DNA from: Calothrix sp. C42_A2020_038
GTDB taxonomy: Bacteria > Cyanobacteriota > Cyanobacteriia > Cyanobacteriales > Nostocaceae
Reading direction: 5' to 3'
Assembly: GCA_015272395.1 (NCBI GenBank)
Contig: JACYLQ010000005.1
Coordinates: forward strand, 62,001-126,000
DNA length: 64,000 bases
Shown in pieces: positions 54,382 through 62,716 of this stretch (position 1 is its first letter; each line of letters begins with the position of its first letter). The position numbers and the translations under genes were made by a program. Below the pieces are notes generated by a model. It ran no database searches. It worked only from the letters and a program-made list of their open reading frames with translations, and was not told the origin of the DNA.

Positions 54382-55542
54382 ATGATTTTGAATTGGAAAC
54401 GCTGGTTCAGCTTAATAGTAATTTTTGCCTTGACTTTTTGTGTATCAACCAGTTTGAGTCAAGCATTGTCGGCGCCAACCCCAAGCAATGATTATACATG
54501 GAATATCCCAGCTTGGATGCCAAAACCAGTAGTTCCTGCTGATAACCCAATGACCAAAGAAAAAGTAGAACTGGGCAGACACTTATTTTATGAAAGGCGC
54601 CTTTCTGTAACTGGCGAATTTTCCTGTGCTTCATGTCATATTCAGGGGTTTGCATTCTCGGAACCAAAACCTGTTTCAGTAGGAGCAACCGGAGAAAAAC
54701 ATCCTCGTAGCTCGATGAGTTTAGCCAATATTGCCTACAGTTCTGTACTGACTTGGGCACATCCGGGTATGAAAAAGCTAGAAGTACAGGCTCTGGTACC
54801 AATGTTTAGTGAACGTCCAGTAGAATTAGGATTGTCAGGAAAAGACAAAGAAGTATTAAATAAGTTACGTCAAGACCCTAATTATCAAAAATTATTTGCT
54901 GCTGCCTTCGGTCAAGGAGAAAGTAATATTAATCTGAATAATATTACTAAAGCAATAGCATCGTTTGAGCGGAGTTTAATATCTGCAAATTCACCCTATG
55001 ACCGTTACCGTTATGGTGGAGAAAAAGGTGCCATCTCAGCAGCAGCAAAACGAGGCGAAGCACTATTTAACAGTGAACGTTTAGAATGTTTCCATTGTCA
55101 CTCAGGCTTTAACTTCAGTGACTCGATCAAACATGAGCGTTTAAAGTTTGAAGAAATAGCTTTTCATAACACAGGACTTTACAATATAGACGGAAAAGGA
55201 GCATATCCACCCAATAATACAGGAGTACATGAAATTACCCGTAAACCAACAGATATGGGACGTTTTAAGGCTCCGACATTAAGAAATATAGAATTAACTG
55301 CTCCTTACATGCATGATGGTAGCATTGCCACATTAGAAGAGGTTATTGATCACTATGCACAAGGAGGTCGAACTATCAAAGCTGGTAAATATGCAGGAGT
55401 AGGAAGTAAAAACCCACTCAAAAGTCATTTTGTCTCAGGTTTCCAAATAACTCCCCAGGAAAAGCAAGATTTAATAGAGTTTTTGAAATCTTTGACTGAT
55501 GAATCATTTATTAAAAATCCTGCCTTTAGTGACCCATCATAA
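54382..55542 (+). CDS. mbnH: MbnH-family diheme enzyme
   Basis: A 386-residue secreted c-type diheme protein of the MauG/MbnH superfamily. After a hydrophobic N-terminal signal segment (about 8-31), the first heme motif is CASCH (Cys82, Cys85, His86) and the second CFHCH (Cys236, Cys239, His240). Supporting motifs are GRHLFYERRLSVTGEFSC, SLANIAYSS and APYMHDGSIATLEEVIDHY. In the known system MbnH forms a bis-Fe(IV) state and oxidises a Trp on MbnP. The gene is tightly coupled to mbnP. Other diheme peroxidases are the alternative, but the pairing decides in favour of MbnH. Confidence 0.9.
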   Translation: MILNWKRWFSLIVIFALTFCVSTSLSQALSAPTPSNDYTWNIPAWMPKPVVPADNPMTKEKVELGRHLFYERRLSVTGEFSCASCHIQGFAFSEPKPVSVGATGEKHPRSSMSLANIAYSSVLTWAHPGMKKLEVQALVPMFSERPVELGLSGKDKEVLNKLRQDPNYQKLFAAAFGQGESNINLNNITKAIASFERSLISANSPYDRYRYGGEKGAISAAAKRGEALFNSERLECFHCHSGFNFSDSIKHERLKFEEIAFHNTGLYNIDGKGAYPPNNTGVHEITRKPTDMGRFKAPTLRNIELTAPYMHDGSIATLEEVIDHYAQGGRTIKAGKYAGVGSKNPLKSHFVSGFQITPQEKQDLIEFLKSLTDESFIKNPAFSDPS

Positions 55543-55670
55543 AAATTTGAAAATACTTTGACTACATGGTGCCTTTCTGGGATAGTAATTTACCGTTTAG
55601 GGATAGACTTGGGTCTAGGGGAAATACTACAATTAGCGTATTTTACAGAATTAGGCTGTAATTGCTGTCT

Positions 55671-57446
55671 ATGACAACTAAACCCCACCCTCTCCAACGT
55701 CTGCTTAACTATGCGCACGCATATCTTTCGGAAATTTACCTTGCTACTACATGCTCTATCCTCAATTGTATTTTTGACCTGGCGCCACCTTGGTTAGTTG
55801 GTGTTGCTGTGGATATTTTAGTTAAGCAACAAGATTCAACATTAGCTAATCTTGGAGTCAAAGATGTTTTTTCACAGTTTATTCTGCTTTCTTTAATCAC
55901 TATAGTTATTTGGATTCTCGAATCAGCATTTGAATATGCTTATGATAGACTTTGGCGCCACTTAGCGCAGGGTATTCAACATACTATACGTTTGGAAGCT
56001 TATAGTCATATACAGCAATTAGAATTAGCTTATTTTGAAGACACTAGTACAGGTGGTTTACTGTCAATTCTCAATGACGATATTAACCAGCTTGAAAGGT
56101 TTTTGAATGGAGGGGCTAATCAAATTATCCAGATTACTACATCGATGATAATTTTAATTGGTGGTGCTTTTTTTATCTTACCTCCAAGCATCACGATTGC
56201 GGCAATGTTACCAATGCCTTTGATTTTGTGGGGTTCGTTGACTTATCAAAGGCGCCTGGAACCAGTTTATGCTGATGTCAGAGAAAAAGTTAGTTTGCTT
56301 AACACCAGATTAGCAAATAATATCAGCGGAATCATGACAATTAAAAGCTTTACCGCTGAAGAATATGAAAACTCTAGATTAAAAACTGAAAGCGAAGCAT
56401 ATAGAAGAAGCAATAATAAAGCAATTAAACTGTCTGCGGCTTTCGTTCCATTGATTAGAATGTTAGTTTTAGCTGGGTTTACAGCAATACTATTTATGGG
56501 AGGAATGGCAGCATATTCTGGCAGAATATCTATTGGAAATTACAGTGTTTTACTCGTTTTAGTGCAGCGCTTGCTTTGGCCACTTGTCTCTTTGGGTGAA
56601 ATATTTGACGAATATCAACGTGCGATGGCTTCTGTAAATCGAGTCATGGATTTATTAGATACGCCAATTCATATTTTAACAGGTGATATACATTTGGATA
56701 ATGTTGATACGCGCGGGGAAATTGAGTTTAAAAATGTCAGTTTTAGTTATCAAACACAATATCAACCAATCATCAAAAATCTATCCTTATATATTGGTGC
56801 AGGCAAAACCATCGCCATTGTTGGTTCCACTGGTTCTGGAAAAAGTACCATAGTTAAACTCTTACTTAGATTCTACGATGTGACTTCTGGAACAATTACA
56901 ATTGATGGTATTAATATTCAAGACTTGGATTTACATGATTTACGTCGCAGTATTGGTTTAGTTAGCCAAGATGTCTTTTTGTTTCACGGTACAGTTGCAG
57001 AAAATATCGCATATGGAAGCTTTGGTGCTAGAGACAAGCAAATCATCAACGCTGCAAAAATAGCTGAAGCACACGACTTTATCATTCAACTTCCTCAAGG
57101 TTATGAAACAATAGTAGGGGAAAGAGGTCAAAAACTATCAGGTGGACAGAGACAAAGGATTGCTATTGCCAGAGCAGTACTAAAAAATCCACCTATCTTA
57201 ATTTTAGATGAAGCTACATCTGCCGTAGACAATGAAACCGAAGCTGCAATTCAACGCTCCTTAGAAAAGATTACAGTAAACAGAACCACAATCGCAATTG
57301 CCCACCGACTTTCTACTATCCGTAATGCTGATTGCATATATGTCATGGAATACGGACAGTTAGTAGAATCAGGAAAACACGAAGAACTGTTAGAAAAAAA
57401 TGGAGTTTATGCAGGTTTGTGGAGAGTACAATCAGGAGCAAGGTAA
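55671..57446 (+). CDS. ABC exporter, fused membrane and ATPase domains
   Basis: A 591-residue half-transporter of the MsbA/multidrug type. Six membrane helices span about 20-310, and the ATPase domain about 340-580 has VGSTGSGKSTIVK (Walker A), the Q-loop VSQDVFLFHGTVAEN, the signature LSGGQRQRIAIARA, Walker B ILILDEATSAVD and the H-loop IAHRLSTIR. It would act as a homodimer exporting a lipid or hydrophobic molecule; the substrate is not evident. ATG at 55671 is chosen over an in-frame TTG three codons earlier. A dispersed hairpin repeat follows the stop. Confidence 0.92.
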   Translation: MTTKPHPLQRLLNYAHAYLSEIYLATTCSILNCIFDLAPPWLVGVAVDILVKQQDSTLANLGVKDVFSQFILLSLITIVIWILESAFEYAYDRLWRHLAQGIQHTIRLEAYSHIQQLELAYFEDTSTGGLLSILNDDINQLERFLNGGANQIIQITTSMIILIGGAFFILPPSITIAAMLPMPLILWGSLTYQRRLEPVYADVREKVSLLNTRLANNISGIMTIKSFTAEEYENSRLKTESEAYRRSNNKAIKLSAAFVPLIRMLVLAGFTAILFMGGMAAYSGRISIGNYSVLLVLVQRLLWPLVSLGEIFDEYQRAMASVNRVMDLLDTPIHILTGDIHLDNVDTRGEIEFKNVSFSYQTQYQPIIKNLSLYIGAGKTIAIVGSTGSGKSTIVKLLLRFYDVTSGTITIDGINIQDLDLHDLRRSIGLVSQDVFLFHGTVAENIAYGSFGARDKQIINAAKIAEAHDFIIQLPQGYETIVGERGQKLSGGQRQRIAIARAVLKNPPILILDEATSAVDNETEAAIQRSLEKITVNRTTIAIAHRLSTIRNADCIYVMEYGQLVESGKHEELLEKNGVYAGLWRVQSGAR

Positions 57447-57490
57447 CAATTTTTATTGGTCTGTGTCATTAATTTTGGGTGGTAGAAAGA

Positions 57491-57641
57491 TTGGCAACGG
57501 ATGATGAACAGATGTAACGGTGAGACCAGGCAGCGCGGTGTCGGTTTGGGTCCCGCCAAACTGGCGAGACCCGAAGGGATAATTGATTTTAAATAACTGG
57601 ACTTTGTTTGTAACCAATAATTCATCTGTTACCAAGCAACC
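57491..57641. repeat. Dispersed hairpin repeat, copy 3, with nested module
   Basis: The left arm contains TTGGCAACGGATGATGAACA, GATGTAACGG and TGAGACCAGG, and the right arm TTTGTAACCAATAATTCAT followed by CTGTTACC. The CAGATG/CATCTG pair differs from CGGATG/CATCCG in copy 2 but still pairs. Between the arms sits an extra module (57531-57580) with GGTGTCGGTTTGGGTCCCG and ACTGGCGAGACCCGAAGGG, the same module found in frame within the FtsK-fusion gene. Confidence 0.7.
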
Positions 57642-57665
57642 CAACAAAACTTATGACATGGACTA

Positions 57666-58178
57666 CTAGGTGTTGGTAAAAATACCATTGAGAATAATTT
57701 GTTCAGGTGACATGTCGTAAGACATTAAAAAAGATACTTGTTTCCAAGTTGCGGTGCCAACTATACCATCGGCAGTTAGTTTTGACGCTCTTTGGAATTT
57801 GATGACAGCTGCTTTAGTGTTGGCGCCGAATATACCATCTATTTTGGTAATACCAAAATCACCTTGATCAATTTCAATGGCGCCTTTGAGTAAACCTTGG
57901 AGATTTCTAACTTCTTGTCCTTGCGAACCTTCTCTTAATGTGGGTCGTCTAGATATCCACATTTGACGTCTAATTGCAGATTCGGTTTCGTAACCAACAA
58001 TGCCATCAACAATTACTGCATTTTGTTGTTGAAATTTCATCACAGCATTTTTAGTATTAATACCAAATATACCATCAATCGCACCTGTGTAATATTTGAG
58101 AGTTGTTAAATTTTGTTGTAGTTGGCGAACAGCGGCACCTGTAGAACCTTGTTTTAATGTAACAAATGTAGTGGTCAT
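57666..58178 (-). CDS. Peptidoglycan-binding domain protein
   Basis: A 170-residue protein with two PG_binding_1 repeats. The first (about 5-68) reads LKQGSTGAAVRQLQQNL...GIFGINTKNAVMKFQQQN...GIVGYETESAI. The second (about 80-155) reads LREGSQGQEVRNLQGLL...GIFGANTKAAVIKFQRAS...GIVGTATWKQV. There is no enzymatic domain and no obvious signal peptide, so export may be unconventional or it may be cytosolic. It probably binds cell-wall glycans. It lies opposite the dispersed repeat element and is divergent from the JAMM-like gene. Confidence 0.9.
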   Translation of the reverse strand: MTTTFVTLKQGSTGAAVRQLQQNLTTLKYYTGAIDGIFGINTKNAVMKFQQQNAVIVDGIVGYETESAIRRQMWISRRPTLREGSQGQEVRNLQGLLKGAIEIDQGDFGITKIDGIFGANTKAAVIKFQRASKLTADGIVGTATWKQVSFLMSYDMSPEQIILNGIFTNT

Positions 58179-58344
58179 GATTATTATTTTGAATGTGTTT
58201 ACTTACATGCCATGACTACATACAATATTTTGGCAGTTACGGAAATTATTGTGATATTTGTAGTTTTTTTCCCAACTTGCATATTCTGACGGCAGTCAAC
58301 ATAACAGTATATATAAATACAAGCAAAAGTCAAAGTGAACGTTA

Positions 58345-59907
58345 ATGAAAAAGTTGATTGTAATGTTTATGACAAGCTTGTTATTGGTGACAGCCTTACC
58401 AGCACAAGCTCAATTTCGCATCCCAATTAGGAAACCTTCTATACCTGTTCCTTCAATACCAACTCCAAGTTTACCAATTCCCGATGTCAGGAAACTTCTA
58501 GAAGGAGAACCACCTATTAGTACCAGTTTTGCTGATGCCGGTAAACAGAATACAATTCCTGATAATTTTCCCACAAAGACTTTCAAACCACTTACAGACT
58601 TACCGCGCGGACACAAAGGTGGCTTTTTATTACGTCCTGGTTTTTTTGAGTTATTAGTACAAAGCTATTGTTTGAGACCTGGAACTTATGGGCCAAGTAA
58701 AGGGAGAGGATATCTCAATGCGCCTTTAAAAGGTTCCAAAGCAAAAATTGTTCGTAAAATTTTACAAAATTCTGTTCTTTATCCAGAAATTTCCCAAAAG
58801 GATATTCAAGTACTGTTATGGGCAATAATTGCTCGAACAAAAGTAAGCGATATGCAACCGAGAATACAAAAAGTTGCAGCCAAGCTATTGACAGGGGATG
58901 AAATTTTTCAACTGAATGGTGGTGCGTTAGGATTAATACCACCACAAGCATTTGCTCAGGCAACAGCAAGTTTACCATCCTCTGTCCGTAAGGTATTAGA
59001 AGCAGAAGCAAGTATTCGCAAAATGTTGACTCAAAGTGGTGGAACAAGTTTTCAAGAGTTGGAGAGAATAGCTGTTTTGGTTGGAGAACTACCCAGAGAA
59101 GGTACAGAAGTACCATCACAGCGTTGGTCACTTCATCCCCAAGGGTTTTATGTGCGCTATCTACCTTCTGGATATAGTAAAACCTTAATTCAGGTTTACG
59201 TACCGGAAAACTTCAACAACAGAAGCAAAAATACTAAAATTCTGTTGGCTCAAAATACAGAAGCAGAGTATGACCCATCAGGTGATGTTGCAGTCCCTGC
59301 GAACACCAGCAGTCAACGCTTAGGAATGTCCGGTCGTCCTGTGGATGGTGGAACTCCGACTTATCGAGATGCAGGGACTGATCGTCAACAGCAACCACCA
59401 CCACCAACACCTCCTAGAACAGGTAACACCCTTACTGAAATACCTAACGCTCCCACAAAAAGAACGATATTCTGTAACCCAACTGTGAGAGAAGTTCTTG
59501 ATCGAGATTGGGCGGCAACTCGTAGTGATAATAAAGAAAGAGCGAGATGGGTGTTTTGGAACAGTGTTACTGGAGAATTTACAGTTTCAAATGTCATAGT
59601 TGGAGAAGAAGCGGAAGTTAACCCAGGCGCCACACCACCAGATCGAGACGGTATTTATGTGGTAGGTGTTTATCATACACATCCGCCAATAAATAATGAA
59701 CCGGGTACACTTCAGCTACGTGGACCTAGTGTTTTTGGCGATATTATGTTTTCAGAGGGCAGGAGAATTCCAAGTTTAGTAAGGGACTATACAGATAATT
59801 CTCTCACCCAAGTCCAAGACACCGTTTATGGACCGGAAAGAAGAGGAGAAACGCAACCAGGAGAATCACTTAGAAACAACACGTATCCTTTGCGATGTGG
59901 TAGTTGA
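58345..59907 (+). CDS. Secreted protein with C-terminal JAMM/MPN-like domain
   Basis: A 520-residue exported protein. The signal peptide is about residues 1-22 (LLVTALPAQAQ). A Pro-rich stretch follows (SIPVPSIPTPSLPIP), then a conserved-looking region (about 75-270) with LRPGFFELLVQSYCLRPGTY, GYLNAPLKG and DIQVLLWAIIARTK. A disordered Pro/Gln/Thr linker (about 325-380) leads to a C-terminal domain with GVYHTHPPIN (His444, His446) and GPSVFGDIMF (Asp466), a plausible His-x-His...Asp metal site like JAMM peptidases or DUF4329-type domains. The upstream glutamate of the JAMM set is not certain. The function is unknown; an extracellular hydrolase or toxin-like effector is possible. Confidence 0.65.
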   Translation: MKKLIVMFMTSLLLVTALPAQAQFRIPIRKPSIPVPSIPTPSLPIPDVRKLLEGEPPISTSFADAGKQNTIPDNFPTKTFKPLTDLPRGHKGGFLLRPGFFELLVQSYCLRPGTYGPSKGRGYLNAPLKGSKAKIVRKILQNSVLYPEISQKDIQVLLWAIIARTKVSDMQPRIQKVAAKLLTGDEIFQLNGGALGLIPPQAFAQATASLPSSVRKVLEAEASIRKMLTQSGGTSFQELERIAVLVGELPREGTEVPSQRWSLHPQGFYVRYLPSGYSKTLIQVYVPENFNNRSKNTKILLAQNTEAEYDPSGDVAVPANTSSQRLGMSGRPVDGGTPTYRDAGTDRQQQPPPPTPPRTGNTLTEIPNAPTKRTIFCNPTVREVLDRDWAATRSDNKERARWVFWNSVTGEFTVSNVIVGEEAEVNPGATPPDRDGIYVVGVYHTHPPINNEPGTLQLRGPSVFGDIMFSEGRRIPSLVRDYTDNSLTQVQDTVYGPERRGETQPGESLRNNTYPLRCGS

Positions 59908-60581
59908 TTGGTATTACAAAAATTGACAAAAAATACAGGATGGCACCTTTGATTCACACATAACGGTATTTCTGACTTTTTAGGTTATGTGGAAAACCTA
60001 ACCCCTAACCCCCTTCCCTACGAAGGAAGGGGGAAATTCATTCTCTCTTCTTTCTGACGGTTGAAAAGGTTTGGGGGAGAGGCTTTTAACCCAAGCGTGA
60101 AAGTCAGAACGCTATCTTAGGTCAAATCACACTGAACTCACCCCACGGATAAACCCGGGAGGTTCCAACTCACTACATGAGTTTCGTCTACCCTTGCAGA
60201 TTCCGACTTTGAACGAGCTATTGGATTACGGAAGACCCACTCTATCCCACTGCCATCAGTAGGAGACTTTGAACGAGTCAGATTGATTAGTATTCCGATT
60301 GATCAAACCTTCCGCAAGGACTGTTCCATACCAAACTAGGTATTCTAGTTGCTCGATCAAGTTTATTCGGAATACTTCCTGCTCAATCAATAAGCAAAAA
60401 CTTTAACTGAATTTAGTAGCACTTCCAGCCAACAGTCTTGGTCGAAACCTTATACAAAAAATGTTGATATTAGTTATTATAACATAACAGCGATTAAAAT
60501 CGCGCCCCGGCTTACCTCCATAAATAAAATTTAGGGGCTACCCCGCCGTTACGACGAAAAAGACTTTATTAACCCTATAGA
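59908..60581. other. Structured non-coding stretch left of the CRISPR array
   Basis: About 670 bp without an ORF. From 60009 to 60033 lies a C5/G5 palindrome. From about 60130 to 60560 the DNA is rich in inverted repeats: AGTATTCCG/CGGAATACT arms, a twice-repeated GACTTTGAACGAG, and GGGGCTACCCC near 60533. Read leftward, the end (GAACCTCCCGGGTTTATCCG then TGGGGTGAGTTC) resembles the right-end hairpin of IS200/IS605 TnpB elements. A non-autonomous element derived from such an IS is the best guess; a structured RNA is the alternative. The last ~20 bases abut the first CRISPR repeat. Confidence 0.35.
60009..60033. repeat. C5/G5 palindromic repeat
   Basis: CCCCCTTCC and GGAAGGGGG form a perfect 9-bp stem around a CTACGAA loop. 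It is the same class of dispersed palindrome as the one at 35225-35248. Confidence 0.75.
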
Positions 60582-61806
60582 GTGATCAACACCTAACGGT
60601 ATCTAAGGTTAAAGCGCGATATACAGATTTAGCAACAAGTGAAAATGACGATGGTGATCAACACCTAACGGTATCTAAGGTTAAAGCGCCAACTGGACTC
60701 ACCAATTGAACTAACTGAGCCAACTGGTGATCAACACCTAACGGTATCTAAGGTTAAAGCGCGGGAATGGTGCCGTTTTTTTGCAACGCTCTGACTATGT
60801 GATCAACACCTAACGGTATCTAAGGTTAAAGCGCGTATGTCAAATGCTGATGTCGCTGCTGCTATTGGGTGATCAACACCTAACGGTATCTAAGGTTAAA
60901 GCGCTAGGACTGTTGGAGATGACAATGAATTCGATATTGGTGATCAACACCTAACGGTATCTAAGGTTAAAGCGCGAACAAAAGGTATCAAGTGAGGTTT
61001 TCCTTTTTCTTACCTGCAACACCTAACGGTATCTAAGGTTAAAGCGCGAACTGGGTCAAGTTGGAGTGGTACTACGCCGTCGAGCATGCAACACCTAACG
61101 GTATCTAAGGTTAAAGCGCGAACCCAGCTAATCTACGAAGTATTTCTTTTAAATTGGTTTTGCAACACCTAACGGTATCTAAGGTTAAAGCGCGAACCGT
61201 TTCATGACTAAAACAACGATTAATAACCAACGAGTGTGGTACTACGCCGTCGAGCATGCAACACCTAACGGTATCTAAGGTTAAAGCGCGAACCCAGCTA
61301 ATCTACGAAGTATTTCTTTTAAATTGGTTTTGCAACACCTAACGGTATCTAAGGTTAAAGCGCGAACCAATGAACGGATGGAAGCGGTTTTTGAAGACCC
61401 CTAGGCAACACCTAACGGTATCTAAGGTTAAAGCGCGAACGCACGAGTGGATCTAACTGTTCTAAGTCGTCTGTGCGCAACACCTAACGGTATCTAAGGT
61501 TAAAGCGCGAACTCTGCCAGGGCATTAACCTTGTCCAAAGTTAGATATGTGCGCAACACCTAACGGTATCTAAGGTTAAAGCGCGAACCTTTTTATTGAT
61601 ACACCACGCCAACAAAAATGGTGAGCAACACCTAACGGTATCTAAGGTTAAAGCGCGAACATCCATGTAACTAGCACCCATAACACCCATGTGTGGGAGC
61701 AACACCTAACGGTATCTAAGGTTAAAGCGCGAACTTAAGCATCCGCATTGTGCAAATAGCGTAGTAGAAGGCAACACCTAACGGTATCTAAGGTTAAAGC
61801 GCGAAC
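60582..61806. CRISPR. CRISPR array, 17 repeats and 16 spacers, with a repeat-phase shift
   Basis: Seventeen 36-nt repeats share a 31-nt core (CAACACCTAACGGTATC then TAAGGTTAAAGCGC). Repeats 1-5 (from 60582, 60654, 60727, 60799, 60869) add GTGAT at the left. Repeats 7-17 (from 61016, 61088, 61162, 61258, 61332, 61405, 61477, 61553, 61625, 61699, 61771) add a left G and right GAAC. Repeat 6 (60940-60979) has both flanks. Spacers are 34-40 nt, except spacer 9 (60 nt). Spacers 8 and 10 are identical. A 5-bp stem (ATACC-GTTA-GGTGT) forms on the minus strand, leaving about 8 nt 3' of it, so leftward transcription from a leader on the cas side is favoured. Confidence 0.97.
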
Positions 61807-62716
61807 TGCGTGGTTTGAAATCTTTGTTGTAAGCGCTTCTCTATCTAATTTTACAAGCACCTCTTGCAAAGAGATAAGTATGAATCGGCAAAACAGATGA
61901 AACAAGACTTTTTAGTAAAATAGATAATTGCTGTAATCTATATATTATAAGTAATTCAGCGATTTTGCAAGCACCTCTAGTTATTTTTTCCAAGCTCAAA
62001 TACCTATCAAATAAAACTTACGACTAATTTTGTTTGGCAACAGGGTTTCACAAACAGGGGTGCTTGTAATTTGATATGGGCAGGACTTACGATGTTACTG
62101 CAATTGGTTGTTGATGCATGACCCTACAAGTTTTTGTATGCCAGTTCACTAAGTCATAGCAGAAAAACCAATGGATTTTAAGTTATTATTTTCTTGTATG
62201 TAAAAAACTCTGATGCCGTTAGGCTTGGAATAAGGCAAGTCTTTGGCGTTGATCACTTTAGTGTTTAAAAGGTGTAGAACCTGCTGGTGATGCAGGGCAG
62301 GTGGGTCTAATATTACCCTTCTTGCTTATGACCTATGATGCCGTTAGGCGATAAATAATTTGCACAAGGGCTTGACAATTTGAAATAGATGTGCATAAAA
62401 TTAATTTATTACAATGTTTAGTGTCTATAAGGTAAAGCCAATTTAATTCAATTTGACTTGGGAAGATGATGTATTAACTACAGGAAGCTAACCTGTGGCA
62501 AAGCTAATGCAAGCGTCGCTTCTTATACTGTTTCATGAAACCTTGATACGAATACAGCCCCGTAAAGACAAGGTTCAATTGAGTCTTTATAAGATTCGTT
62601 TGTACTGCCATTAATGTGAAATGGTATTACCTCAGATGCCGTTAAGGTTTTGAAAATTTTTAGATATCTGGATAAGTACCCGAATATTTGAATAATTGGA
62701 ACAGGGGAATTCTGAA
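61807..62716. promoter_or_regulatory. Leader and regulatory region between CRISPR array and cas6
   Basis: About 900 bp without a gene. The motif ACAAGCACCTCT occurs near 61850 and, as GCAAGCACCTCT, near 61967, and inverted (GGTGCTTGTAA) near 62058, so it may be a leader or protein-binding element. Repeat-like fragments are at 62212-62224 (GATGCCGTTAGGC), 62245-62256 (GGCGTTGATCAC), 62337-62350 (GATGCCGTTAGGCG) and 62635-62647 (GATGCCGTTAAGG). A short ACCTGC/GCAGGT hairpin lies between the second and third. The array leader should occupy the left part and the cas promoter the right. Confidence 0.6.

Noticed and set aside
60582-61806. Two separate CRISPR arrays
   Set aside because: Spacing is continuous, the 31-nt core is identical throughout and repeat 6 bridges both forms, so one array with a shifted unit fits better.
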